The position numbers and the translations under genes are program-made. A DNA stretch of 64,000 nucleotides, taken from assembly GCF_014356525.2 (NCBI RefSeq), contig NC_052508.1:51828442-51892441 (forward strand), read 5' to 3'. This DNA is from Nilaparvata lugens. Lineage: Eukaryota; Arthropoda; Insecta; Hemiptera; Delphacidae. This document shows, piece after piece, positions 47,666 through 61,700 of this stretch; the stretch's first letter is position 1, and each line of letters opens with the position of its first letter. Under the pieces are notes generated by a model. The model saw only the letters and a list, made by a program, of their open reading frames with translations, was not told the DNA's origin and did no database searches.

Positions 47666-48721
47666 ACATATTTAGAATTATCAATTGAACTCAATCTGTA
47701 ATCTCGTTCATATAATTTGTTCAAATTAAAAAGTAACATATATCTTGAATAATACATGAAAAATGTAGATGGATTCAAGACACAGGGAGATACCAAACTT
47801 CAGTACTATCAAAGTCATCATGACATAGTTAGATTGGATTCAATTATGTTAACTTACCAATGCTCTTATAACTTCTCACTAAATTTGCAGAAAATAATTG
47901 TGTGAATATGAGGAAACTTTTTTAAATAGTTAGTTGTATGAATACATCAGTCGATACTTTTAGAAGATAGATTCTAGAAGCAAAGAGAAAATAGTACTTT
48001 AGAGTAATATTTAATCTCTGTTTAGAATATGTCTTCATTCAGATCACAATGGAGCATGGATAAACAGCGAGGTACAGAGTGTCGCATGAGGACGAGAGTC
48101 TTCGAGTTTGCAGCTTTGTAGAGTAGGTAGGTGTTGGAAATTTTGCACAATTAGTGTGAATACGTTGCCATTTAGTAATCAAGGGCCATTGGACTGGTTT
48201 GGAACGTGCAATAACGGTGAGACAAATTTATAAAAAATGTAATAAAACTATCGTATAGAGAATATTTTGACAATATTACCACATTTAACGTCATGAAAGT
48301 GTCTCAATGGAGATATCAGGTGAACAGTAGAGTCCTAAAACAATACATGAACTATAGGAAAGCATTTAACACGAAATCATTGCTGTTCCACAAGATTTGC
48401 TACACCGGCGACATTCCAGAGTTTCCACAACACGCACAGGCGCAAGCGCACATCTTTCCGACAACCAGATCCGATCTTTACTTTCAGTATTATTTCATTG
48501 AAAGAAAAGAGGTGATATTGGATATTCTGATTGGAAGATCATGAATGGCTAGATGAACTCATGTCATTTCATTAGTAATTCACGTTTCATAAACTTATTG
48601 GTAGACATGACATTTCAAAATTTCCTGGTTTTTTGCATCACCAGTAACAGGCTGTGAACGCTGAATGTGAGCACATCTTTAAAATTAAAGAGTAACTTTT
48701 GGACATTTCGACTGTAGGAAC

Positions 48722-48812
48722 ATAAATGGCATATTCATTTATTGAATAGAGTAAACAATACAGTAGTAGTCGGAAAAGAAAAAACAGGCTATTGCCCAAA
48801 ACTTCTTCAATT
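48722..48812 (-). repeat. dispersed retroelement-tail family, copy 3
   Basis: The plus-strand words ggaaaagaaaaaacaggcta and ttgcccaaaacttcttcaat are repeated at 50203-50243. Reverse complement matches the copies at 1133 and 59166. Confidence 0.6.
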
Positions 48813-49587
48813 GAATCCATAATGAAGCCTTTCCATTAGTATTCAAGTACTTTTATGTTTTTTTCGTGAAAATGCCTCATTACTTCAAAATTATTCATTT
48901 ACCTGCGCTTCTCTTATCCTTTTTATCAACAGTGAATGTGTTTCAGAAAAATATTGATATTCATCCAATCATCAAACTTGAATACTAATGTATTTTTGAA
49001 TCTTTCATGATATTAGTGTTGGTAAGCAGATTGTAGCAGCCGCTTACATTGATCTACATTCATAGTCTTCAGCCAGTTTGAAACGATTTATTTGTATTTG
49101 GATATTTTGTATATGCCCGGCTGACTAATATGTTTTCATTGATGAGGTTTTCCTATTGATCTTCCTTCTCGGCGTGTATCCATATTATGGGGAATATGAT
49201 TAAGTATTTTCATGAAGATTGTTGCTCCTCCTTCATTTGTTTGAAGAGTTTATTATTTTTTAAACTAGGATTAACGCTAGGTCAAGTAGATTCAAAATAG
49301 TTGATTGCGGTTAGTGCAGACCACTATCAGTCACCATATATATTGTTCGTAGATTTTTTTCATCAAGCTTGGCATATTTATTTGTCTAACAGTAGACGAT
49401 GTTATCGAATTTATTTTAGGCGCAGCATTTGCATTATTTCTATTGATTTCCATCGCTGGAAAACTATTTCATTGAACTGACTCTCTTCTATGGAACTACC
49501 AGTAGGCTACATTTGAATGGTCATAGAAACCGGCATAATTATTAGTGAGGACAGACTGAAAGGCATATATCATGGAAAGGCATAAAT

Positions 49588-49666
49588 AATGTCAGAGGCC
49601 CTGAAATTGATCAGTTGCGACATGAAAACTCTAAGCCAGCCAGGTCACTCAATATTATTATTATTT
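49588..49666 (+). mobile_element. ATT-tailed SINE/LINE 3' fragment, copy 2
   Basis: agaggccctgaaattgatca, then gttgcgacatgaaaactct and agccaggtcactcaatatt with the ATT tail. Nearly the same as the end of 28541-28704 and 5'-truncated relative to it. Confidence 0.7.
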
Positions 49667-50154
49667 GTTGAGGACAAAGCCAATGACGTTGCATTTTTTA
49701 AATTGGTACAGTTATTTACATGAAATATTTCAAATGCTAGAAGTCAATTCAGTTATTCGATTTCTTAAGGACAAGCACAGGCCACATCTACATTTTTTTC
49801 AAACCCTTATTTTGACGTTTTGTAACTTAGTATCAGTATTATTTTTTAACAGATTGTCAGTCAGCTTCCAAAACCTTTTCAAAGTTACATAAAAATTCCT
49901 ACATTTTGGAACTGTCAAAGCTGAAAAAGTTAGAAGGTTTTAGTGACAACTATTCCTAAGAAGAGATATCTCTAAAATAAGGAATGCGTTAGATGATATG
50001 ATATGATTAGCCATCTCTGAAATGGTCACCAATTTCAAGCATCATGTTTCTCGAGTTACTTCACTAGCAAGTAAATCCATCGATCATTTATTTTATAAGT
50101 AGTTGATTATTTTGTATGTAGCTTATTTTAAATGTTTCAAATAAGAGGTTTTAT

Positions 50155-50243
50155 TAATTTATTTATTCATTATTAGGTTAGCACAAACTATACAAAGATC
50201 GGAAAAGAAAAATCAGGCTATTGCCCAAAACTTCTTCAATTTC
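50155..50243 (-). repeat. dispersed retroelement-tail family, copy 4
   Basis: Closest to 48722-48812 (aggctattgcccaaaacttc), preceded by ttatttattcattat, the inverted 3' end. Confidence 0.6.
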
Positions 50244-53200
50244 CTAATTTAGTTTCAGGATTGTAGGATTGTATAGAATAAAACGATAGTTAACATTTTA
50301 TCTTTTATTTACAAAATACAACAGTATTATGAATCAAGGTATAAATAGATTTTCACAATGAAAATAGGTGTATAGTTAGAATATAATATGATAATGTTTC
50401 ACAAAAGAAAACAAACAAAACAGAATGAAATGCAATAATTGAAAAATGACAGAGGTAAGAAAATATGTTTCCAGTTAATATCTAAAGGAAGAAGTCACAA
50501 TCACAGATTTTAGAATAATTCAAAAACTCCGAAGACATGAAATAACAGATTGAAAAATCAACATATGAATGAAAACTTAGATGATGTAAAAGATTGATTA
50601 TAGAGCTCAAAAGTACAGCTCAAAAGTAATAATGCTCATAAGGAAAAATTAGTTGAAAAAGGTTGGGAAAAGTATTACGAAACAACGGAATTATTCCATC
50701 TTATATCTTGATAGCAAAACTTGAGAATTATGTTGAAAACATTACAATATTTCAGTTTACACTCAGAAAAATTAATTCAATCCAAAGCATGAAAATCAAC
50801 GTAACAGTTTGAAATACTTTTCAAACGTATGCTGCTAATTATGTAAAGAGAGACATTACATTATATACAGTCAACCAGGGATTATTTTGAAGCAGAACGA
50901 AAAAAATATTCATAGCAGGTAAAGATTCAATTTTCCACTAATAAAACTTGGCACATCGTGATCATGTAGAAAATATTTTGATTTTTCATCTATAATAAAT
51001 TTATATTCATAGAAAACGTAATAATTTATCAATGTCTCATGATGATTCAATTTATATTTTGATAATGCAATTCAACTGCTACAGAATGGAAGAATGATCT
51101 GTATAGTAGAAATTATTCTGATCTATAGTTATGATAAATGATTCTTATGACAGTTGATTGCTGTAAAACACTATATTGTATTCAGTCTGAATCAGTGATT
51201 TTCTCGTCAAAATTAAATAAAATAAATTAACCTGAGATAATATAAATAATAGGATAAGAATGGGGTCTTAAAGGTTAAAAACAAATATATTGAATATTGG
51301 ATTATATTCTACAGAGAAATTTCAGGAACAAACATAATCCAAAGAAAACTAACGAAAGTGTATAATCACCTGAGAAATATTTCTTAATTGAAATAAATAA
51401 GATGTATAAATCAAATAAATTAATAAATAAACAACATTTTAGCAGTCAGTTTTATAATATAACAAAAATAATATTATTTTCGTTCAACAGTCTTCATTTA
51501 TTTGTTTTATCATAGTTTTAATAAATTTTTTGAACATAAAGTTATTTTTCTATATAAAAATAAAACTCGAGCTTTTCGATTGTATCTTGGAAAACTTAAT
51601 AGCTCTATGTAATAATATAAATTCCAAGGGAGAAATTTTTTGAATTAAGGAATAAATTAAACCAGGATAATTGTTGAACATAACATGAAAAATTCAAAAT
51701 ATATCCTCAAGAGTTTCAAAGTTCATTAATATATTTTATCTGTAAATCAGTTGAATACTTGTAAGTTATTCTAGGTTTGTAATTGAAAATGAGGTAGAAT
51801 TATTAACAATTCAGTCATCCGGAAGCAACACAAGCTAAACCATAAACTGTCTATAGAATAGAGAAGCAGTCATTGATTTTTCATATATTTAATTCTCTTT
51901 TAAGGCATATTTATCTGTAGCTATACTTGAAATCAATAGGCTGTGGAGATTTAACACGATCACAAACTAAAAAGATTCAAAGATTTTGGAGTTTTTTAAT
52001 AGTAAATAAATAAATTACGGCAGTAACGGGTAGAAAAATAATAGTAATTGCTAAAACTAACTTAAATCAAACTAGGAAGCCTATGATACACAATGTACAA
52101 ACACACTAGAAAAACTATATTTTGTCATGATGAAAACCCCGTAATCAAAATCATTGAATACCAAATAATGGGGTGGAAGACTTTCATGGGAGGTACAACA
52201 TTTTATTTTTAAGAGTTCAATAAATGCTTCAATAATCAATAATATGAATGCTATGTTGTTCATTTTTGAAATTTTGAATGTTTTACGGAAGCTTTGTGAT
52301 TTTCAACTTTTTATACCAATTATAAAGGTCCAAAACTGATTAAACTTTCTACTAGAATGAATTCCAACAAGAGATTCCAATTATAATTTCAGTCCAGTGA
52401 TTATTCAGAAAACCATTTCCAGACTACTTTCAGAACCTGTGAAAATGGATTGAAGATGAAATTGAAATTGATAGATGTCTATCACAGATAGACAGACATT
52501 AACTTTAAAAATGGAATAATAATGAAATACATTGGAACACTAGACAATAATTGTCGACGGCAATTTCATGTTATGGGAACGATCCAAAAACCTGACAAAG
52601 GGTTTCATTTTTTAAGGTTTGAACGGAATTATTTTTTTAATGGTTGAAAGGAATAATTATTTGTATAGCATGTCTCTTATTGAAAGCAAACATCAGATCT
52701 CTACAAATATAAACAGATCTAACAAAGCAGCCAAACTAAATTAACAATCTTAAAAGTAAATAATATCATATTGTAGAAAAATGATTACAATCTAACTTAA
52801 TACTAAGCTTGATAATAATGAGCACTATAATATATAATATCATAATCCTTAACAAATAGTATTGAAAAAAGCAAAATATCAAATGATGCAAAATATTCAA
52901 AAACTAAAACCTAAATATTCAACAAAAATGACAAGTATGGATGAATCTTCTAACTAGAAATAAGAACATTTCAAATAAATGAAAAATAATACAAGAAATT
53001 AATGAAGTAATAAATTAATATGGCAACTTTTTAATGACAAATCCCTGAAAGAATATTGATCAATTCAATAATGTGATGAAGCATCACATATTTTACGAAT
53101 TCAACCACTTGGAAATTTTTTAATAAGTGATTACACTAAAACAAGAACTAGGGAAAAGTGAGATTTATTATGATAATGTATTCGAATTTTGATTAGATAT

Positions 53201-56200
53201 TTCACAAACTAGGTAGCCTACTATATTTACAAAATTGGTTGAACCAATGTTTAGTACTGATATCATGTAGTTCATAATATTACTGTCATGTACGAGAGTA
53301 TTCCATAGTACTCAAATGGTTATCACCGGGTTCACTGAATAGAATAAAAGTGGATATTACAGATTTTCTATTACCTTTAGTTCGTATAAAATGAACACGA
53401 CTTTTGAATTCTTATGGTACAGGATAATATTATTGTTTCAAGGCAGCAAGGTGAATGACTACTTAGATTTATATCCTTGTATTATATAATAAAAAATAAT
53501 TTATCAAGAATAGGCACAGTATTTCACTAGCATATTTTTCAATGCTGATTTTGATTATATTCATACATATTATTTGGCACAATGAATGCTAAAAAGAAGT
53601 GTTATATGTTGAGAATTATTGTACATACGATAAAATCAAATATGAGAACAATATTCCTAGGGGCAATGAAAATAAATCACTACTTTATTAACATTACTGA
53701 TAAAAGAATATTTTCGAATCTATTTGAAATACATCAAACTAAACCAGAAGATAATTAATCAGAAAATGAATCCAAAATGGAAAAAACTTTAGAACAGCCC
53801 AATTTGAATTGTTCTTTCAACAAAAATACAGTTTGTGGTTTCTAAATTGGCAAATTTCACTCCGATTACAATCAATAAGACTAATACTAAACAATAACAA
53901 GATGTAAACTTAGTAATACGTTCTGTAATCTAAAAAATACACAGTGATGTTAGACAAATCACATTAGCTAATGTATAGCAATATATTCTATACCTATAAA
54001 CACACATTATTATAAAACACCCTATTCAACTTATAAAACCTCACTCATACATTATGATAGAAAATATTATGTGGATGTAATAGAATAAATTTGGGAACTT
54101 TAATAAAGTTCACAAATATTTGAAAGTATCATTTATTAAAGAGGAAATTTCAAAAGTATTATTTGGGAATTTCCACTTGAAATCTACTTACTACTTTTGT
54201 TAGATCACTAAATCTTAATGTGATGTTAACAGAAGAATAACCTGATTTGAATATGGCAGTGCTTAAATTTAGTTTGTTGAACACTAATCTAATGTATGTA
54301 TACGGTTATATAAAAGATAGGTCCTTCACACAATGAATTAAACACAAACAAGCTAATTTCAAATGATATGAGAGATAATAAATTGTATTTTCAGTTGTTG
54401 AGACTATCCAAATTAATAAAAAAGCTTTGATTATTCTTGATTAAATAAAATTACGAAAATAGTGCAGAAATGTATGATCTCGAAAGTTTAGTATAATATT
54501 CTATTATTTTGGGGATATTTGCTATTAAAGGTGATAGGATAAACCATTATTATCTAAACAGATTCTAAGCAAGCGACGGTTATCAAACAAACATTACACT
54601 CACAATGAGAAAATCTCAACAGTTTTTGATATTCTTCAATAATTGAATTTAAAAAAATGATTTACTGAACAAGGAATATTGCATGAAACTCAGTTTATGA
54701 ACTTATTATGAAAATCAGAATCTTCTAAGAGCTTTTACATTCAAATAATGTACGCCGCTATAGTGGGACAGAATGACTTTGGAAGAGACTGAATCGAAAT
54801 GGGGGAAATTTTATGCGTCGCTGGAAAAACCAATGAAAGAAATGATATATTCGTCTCAAAAAATTAAGAATGTTTAGAGGTTAAAATTAAATTCTTACGT
54901 TGTGGAGTGGTTATAAAGTTGAAGAAAAGTTAGAAATGTGTTGGAATATCAGATTCAAAATATTCAGTAATGGGGAAACCAATGACTCAAAAACTGATTT
55001 ATTTCAGAAATCTTATATGAATAAATAATATATGGAAGGTTGATAGTATACTGAAAAAGAGTAAAGAAAATGGTTAATAGTTATGAAATTGGGCTAGTTA
55101 TCTTGGAATCAAAGATTCTACGACCAGAGGAATTTTAAATACAGTACCTAATTGTTTCAAACGATTTGGGATGTATACAATAATTCTTGTTTAGCAATTG
55201 AAATAAAAAATGAAAGAATCATGAAATCACAGAACAATTTTGAATTTTAATGGGCTTGATTTACTTGGCAGAGAATATATAAAATTTGAATACTAACTTC
55301 TCACATAAAAATCTAATCTAGTACAGAAATAAATTCCAATAAATTAATTTGAATCGTCTCAACTGAGCTAATGCAGCTAGAGAAGGGAAAATTAAAGACT
55401 ACCTTATACACTTTTTAAATTGAAGGTAAGAGAAATATTGAACTGCAAAAACACTTAAGCAGGATCACAAAGCAGAAATATAACAATACAAACTAATAAA
55501 AATACAAATACATTCACCCTGATAGAAGAAACTCAAATTTGAATTTTTCTTTGGCATGAAAAAAGCAGTGGCGAAGAAAAGTTGAAACGATATTTTAAAT
55601 AGGAAAAAGGTTTAAGCGTTCAGAGCAAGCCTACAAAATCATTGAAAATCACAAAATGATTTTTCTAAAAGGCACTTGAGGGAAATTATCTACTACCTCA
55701 ATAAGATCAACAATCAAACTCTTATATAGATAACATACAGTATATCAAAGTAGAATACCATTTTATCAAAGATAAATTCGAAAGGCACCTTTAATACATC
55801 ACATTCTAGACGAATACTGAAAGATTATAGAGAAATAGAATCAACAATGATATAATTACGAAAAATATATTCAACTAATTTTGCGATACAGTATTTATTT
55901 TTGTAGGAGATTCTAAATATGAGTAACTTGTAAAAATCTACATAAATCTAGAACTGCGCTGTACAAACAGCTTGAGGTAATAATGAAGGCAGTTAAATTT
56001 ACATTACAAGTTACGATTAATATAATTAGTTCAATTCATTACATTTATGTATCAGTTGATATAATATCAATAAAGGCACTTGACTTAAATTGCTTATAGC
56101 AAAGTTGCAGTTCACTCCAAATAAGGATTCAGGAAAAATATATAACATAACAGTGATGTTATCGGTGGGTAAAGATAAAACTATAATAGTGTAACATGAA

Positions 56201-58340
56201 ATAAGAAAAAGTGCTGCCTCATTAGCTGAAAGACCGGCGTTTTTTCTATGTGATGATATTTCAAGTCAGAAACAACTTATGCTTATAACTAAATAATAAT
56301 TCGTATGAGACAATTCATTCTATTGTTGAACAATAGGCTAATGATGTACACATTTAATGTCAATAATAAGAAACCCACAATTATTCACTCCAGATAACGA
56401 CAATATTCTTAGTGAAATTAAGAATGAGTCTTGTCACAAAAACATGAGCATAATACTCGTCATCAATTACAGCTAAATATGAATATATATTTTTTTTGAA
56501 AGCGCAGAAATCAGTAGATTCGAAAGGCACTTAATTCCTATGAGCGGTCTGTATCAATATATAAAATCTTAACTATATACTAAATACAGGCTGATACTAT
56601 ACTATAATAAATAGTTGCTCGAAAAATAAATTAAAAAATAATATGCCACACATTTTTTGATTTGATTGTCCTTTCAAAAAATTTCGTAACTTCGTTCAAA
56701 TTTAATGATTACATTTCATGTCAGGTTCACAAGATGAGTTTTGTACAATATTGATGTCTAGTAGTAGTATACTGAAATAAATTTTCAAGCAGAGAGTTAT
56801 ATTATAAATGTAAACTCTAATGAAATTCACATTTATGGATTGCTACTATTTTAAATTTTCAACGCGTAAAAATGGGAAATAATGAAAGAAACTAACAAGT
56901 TTGAGCTTGGCTCACTCAAGTATTGGATGAATTCATTGCCAAAAAAGTTGTTCATTGACAATCGTACCATAGTTTCGAATACAATTATTACCTCTTGAAT
57001 ATCTTTAGATACTTCACATTAATTATCAAACTGACAATGACAGGATGTGTCTGCTTTTGAAATAGACCAAACTGTGACAAAATACAACTGAATAAGATTG
57101 AATTGAGGTCAGATTGAAACAGTTAGGCCTAGGTAAAACACAGGAGTAAACTGGTCCCAAGCTAAGTTCTAATATATTTGGATTTGGTGACACCAGCTTT
57201 AATTTTTTTTGCTTCAGATTTTTGATTAAAATGATTTTTATTCTGATTGTTTATTGATGAAAAAGTGTATGATTTTCAAACTTTTTGAAAACTTCAATTT
57301 CTAGCTATGGAATGGTTAGTTATAAAAGTCTAAATCATTATGTAGCATAAGATTAGTAAAAATAATAAATTCTGGATGTGATGTAACTGATTTTATGAGT
57401 GGGAATGATGCGACTTGAAAAATTTCTTCAATAACAACTTGATTTTGGCTCCCCTATGGAAAAATTGATTCCCAGTAATAACCTTCCATGACACTTCAGA
57501 ATTTTTCAATTGCGTGAGACCCAATCAGATTTCATACAACTACCCAATTTAAGGAATTCCAAACTGCTTCATTGATTTATCATTTTACAACCGAATTTTC
57601 AAAATTTATAGCGTTAATTTGAATGAATGGTGGATTTAGAGCTTCTGAACGAGAATGTCAAGTTTTCATTTTTGAAGTGGGAAGGATAATTTTCAACTAT
57701 GAAATGTAAAGTTCAGGAATCTTTGAGATGTCGAACTGAAATATGAGTGGAAATGGTACTATAGAATCATCGAATTTCAGATAGATTTATTAAAATTGGG
57801 GAACAAACCAAGATTATATATTTTAATTCAAATATACCAGCATAGCATATATTGTCATTATCATGTGATTGGAGCCAATGATGTGATCACAGCCATGGTG
57901 GTAATTTAGAAAAATTGAGATTCATTATGATGTTGAAGATTGAATCCTCATTTAAAAGCCGAGATGGCATTTCGAGTCTAAATTATGTGTTGAGTTTTTA
58001 AACTTAAATGTGAACAGAAATACTACTAGACTCAATTTCCATATAATGACGATTTTCATTTTAAACCAAGATGGCATGTACTTAGATATGTAATCGTGTG
58101 GTAGATCTACACCAAGATGGCGTCGTATTTATCATGGCAGCCATAAAACCAGACCATAAGGTCAGCTAGCTGATAATGTCCGAAGACATCAGCTTCCGAA
58201 ACATTCACTTCCAACGGACAGCATCGGTTGGATGGGCAGCATTGATGTTAGTATTTGTAAGGTATGGAATCGACATTCGAATTCATTTTGATATAAAATA
58301 ACCAATGCTGACAGTTTAGAGTGAGTGAACGTGAACCCAA

Positions 58341-58777
58341 TCATGTGGTGGTAAACGGCTTCTCATCCTTGATCGCATTCAAGCCTGTCCTGTCAGTGAT
58401 GTCCAACATATCCAGCTTCTCACGGTGCATGCGCTCAATATGTCTGGCGACGTGCATCTTCTGCTTGGCCCGGTAGTTGCAGTAGGGACACTGGAACTGC
58501 GGCTCCTTGCCGCACTCCCACTTCTGGTGATTGCGCAGTGAGCTCTTGAGCTTGTAGTGGCGCCCACACTTGGGGCACTCGACACCCTTGAAGGCGGTTG
58601 GGGAAGTTGCTGACTCGGCTCCCGTGCCCGATGGTGGGGAGTAGGAGGAGAGGGCGCGTTGCAGGAGGTTGGAGACGGAGGGATGCGCAGCTGACCAGCT
58701 GTCCCAGTTGGCGGCTGCTGACCTTGCTGCCACTTGCATCTGATTCAGGTATTTGCGCACTGAGCCGCCGCCGCCAC
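58341..58777 (-). CDS. lola: lola alternative terminal exon, zinc-finger pair (58 kb), most 5' in window
   Basis: Terminal exon of 144 codons plus stop, the longest of the set and the closest to the common exons. The acceptor is GTGTGTTTGCAG with AG at 58779-58778; two bases (GT) precede GGC GGC GGC. The lead of about 75 residues is Gly-, Ala- and Ser-rich with a short helix-like segment (RKYLNQMQVAARSAAANW). Finger 1: VECPKCGRHYKLKSSLRNHQKWEC (C2HC); linker CGKEPQF; finger 2: FQCPYCNYRAKQKMHVARHIERMH (C2H2). The tail of about 31 residues is charged (REKLDMLDITDR). Strongly GC-rich against AT-rich introns. More than 11 kb without another recognisable exon separates it from the 47 kb exon. Confidence 0.92.
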
Positions 58778-61700
58778 CTGCAAACACACCACATGCTTGC
58801 TGGTCAGATATACACAACACAACACCTAAACAATCACACAACTCAAACAAATTGCCTGCTCATTAAGCCTTACTAACCTAACCTAACCTTACTCAATAAT
58901 TCAAACACTGAGATAAGAACTGAGAGAAATCATGACAGTTGCCTGGTTTGTAGTGGGATAAGTTTACACACAGCAAAACTCCCAAGATGATTGAAACTTA
59001 ATTCGTTTCTCATTTTTAGGATCAACATTTTTAAAGTAACTCATTATTTTACAGTTCTAAGTAATTAGTGAGTGTAATTTCGTTGCTCAATTTAGTTTTT
59101 AAACAATATAAATCCAAAATTTCTAGTTCTAAGTGTTTTTACTGAAAATTGAATGCAAATCCATAATCTACTTTTTGGACTAGTGTATGAATCGAAATTC
59201 GGGGAAGAAACAGTTTCGGGCTGTGCCTGTTGGTCCTTCCCCATTCATTTTTGTGTTCTGTGTATCATTGAATCAATAACTGAAACGATTGATAACACTG
59301 CAACTGGAGGAAATCATAATTGGTGCCTGGCTGGTAGTTAGATGAATACCTAACCCTAGTAAAATGGACCTAATATTATGGTCTTTCCCTACTTGAACGA
59401 AACACTAAAGTATCAACTGAAAAAGTGTCATCTGGTGTGAGATAACATGTTGATGAGAATGTTTATTTGTTTTTGAGAATCAACACATCTTGCAAAGATG
59501 AGATGAATTAATTATTTGTAAATTTATATTTGGCTCATTTGGTCCAAATCGCTAAGTGAGTGAGTGAATGATTGTCGCCTGGTAATAAAATTATGATTTT
59601 ATTGACATAAAGTTTATAGTTTTATTGACTGAAGATGATTTCATCTGAATCTGTGTTTTCAGACAGCAATTTTTCAAATTTCATTATGGTATTCGATCTC
59701 CTATCATCAGTTTACTTTCGATTAAGTTTAAAAATGAAAATAGCAAGAACAAAATATTTTACATTTCAACTTATGTTCATCAGAAAGTTGATTCTTTAAA
59801 TACAAGACACATTTAGGTGTGATAGAATCAATTTTGACTGTGCTTGTGAAGATGTTTATTGGTTTACTACGGGATATAAAAACAGAGAAATATCACAATG
59901 TTTCATAAAGTATGAAGCTATAGAAAAAAATTAATTTTCTCTTAATGAGAGAGATGGTGGAGGAATATGGAATTCATAACAAAAACATTGGACTTGTATG
60001 GAAATGAGAATGAAATTTCATTAGAATTGGTAAAAATGGAATACAGACGAATTGATAAAGCTTTTTCAACTATAAAAAAGCTTGATTCAAAATAAGTGAG
60101 GCATTTTTAAAACCATATATAATTTCCATTGGAATTTAATACTGGTACATTATTACATGTCATTACATTCTATTACAATATAATTTTATCCAGGGAGTAA
60201 TATTTTACAAAAAATGAAACTTTTTAATGAACTATAAGAAGGTGATTGGAGAGTGATGATAATTTTAAGAGTGATAAGAAAATTTAAAATTGTAAGTGAT
60301 TGTAAATAATGTTAAGCATTTGGTACGACTAAATGAGAATAGATTTCAGAGACTATTCATCCGACGTTCTGATTTAGAATTGATATTGTAGTTGCTGATC
60401 AACTGTACTGATATAGCTCGATACAAAATGACAGGATAGTCTTACAATATTCAATTTGCTATTTGCAGGGAATTCCTAGCATTTTCTTAAGACATTAAGC
60501 ACCACGAGCTAACTGGAGAAAAGCATGAAGCATGAACTCATAAAATAATGTTAAAAATAATTAAATAATTAGAAAACCGATGAATTCGACATGATAATAA
60601 AATAAGTGGTTTTATATCACTGGAAAACATAAAAATGGCTGACCTCTCAACTGAAATGAAAATAATAAAACTATAAAAATTTATTAGATATTAGTCAAAT
60701 GCAAATTAGATTTTAGATCCTCAGCCATGCAGAGAAAACATAAGCTGCAAGGAAAAGCGAAATAAGAGAGATGAATTTAATCGAATTCCTGTAGTATTGA
60801 AGTTTGAATGGCATGCGAGTTACTTGGAAAAAAAGTTTAAAATAAAAATACAGTATTGATCAACAATAATATCCCTTATTTTCAAAATTCAAAAAGTGTT
60901 AGGAATAACAAAATACAACTGAATATTTGATTAAACTAATCAGCACGAACATTTAATTAATTAATAGATGAATGAAAGTTAGTAGTATCTACTACAGCAA
61001 AAATATTTCTACGATAATTCAATAATAGTTGATATTATGTTTGATAACCACAAGAAGACAGTAAAGGAAAAATATTTTGAGTTTGTTTTTATTCCACAAT
61101 GTTTCAATTCTTACTGTTTTCAAAAAACCTTGCCCAATCGAAAGAGTTTTAAATCTGAATCTCTTCAGTGTATTAAAGTTTTTCATGAAGCCTTATACTG
61201 TATTTTCAACTCGTGATTAGATAGATGGCCATTCACATTCAAAAGCATTATTTGAGTTCGAAAAGACAAGACCAAAGTCAGAACCGCTCTACTTTGAGAG
61301 ATGATGAGTGATATTAGAGTAGACTCTAGGCAGATTATATGAGAGAGAAAAGTAAAAATAGAAATAGGAAATAGGGATGATGTCGTAGAAGGAATATGAA
61401 GCCTACGGACTAAAACTTGGTCTACCGATTCTGATGTGATAAGAAGAAAATTGATCAAAAAATTGGAGTGAAATGCTTGAGCTACCTTTATTTGTAATTA
61501 TTGTGAGGAACCTATATTTCCTAACCTGGATCAACATTGGAAAAATTTCAAACAACATTGATTGAATGAGTAGCAATAGCAAAATAAAAAAATACATAAA
61601 TGTTTTTGTAAGAGCCTGTAAAATAAATTCAACAGATAAAAAAGGAATACAGCCTTAAACCAAATACACCATATCTCACTAAGCCAAAACCATCAACTGT

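Larger units (their letters stand above)
47666..58340. other. long AT-rich intron, no supported gene
   Basis: A GC-richer patch at about 48000-48550 has an unassigned frame. Retroelement fragments lie at 48722-48812, 49588-49666 and 50155-50243. From 50.3 to 58.1 kb I see no finger signature on either strand, no long frame, and only simple AT-rich sequence. Confidence 0.5.

Noticed and set aside
58870..58892. Run of cctaa units (TTAGG, the insect telomere repeat)
   Set aside because: Only about three units; such runs are common interstitially and say nothing about a telomere.
61183..61597. Overlapping minus-strand hydrophobic frames
   Set aside because: Ile/Leu/Ser/Phe-rich translations are typical of AT-rich intron; there is no splice or conservation evidence.
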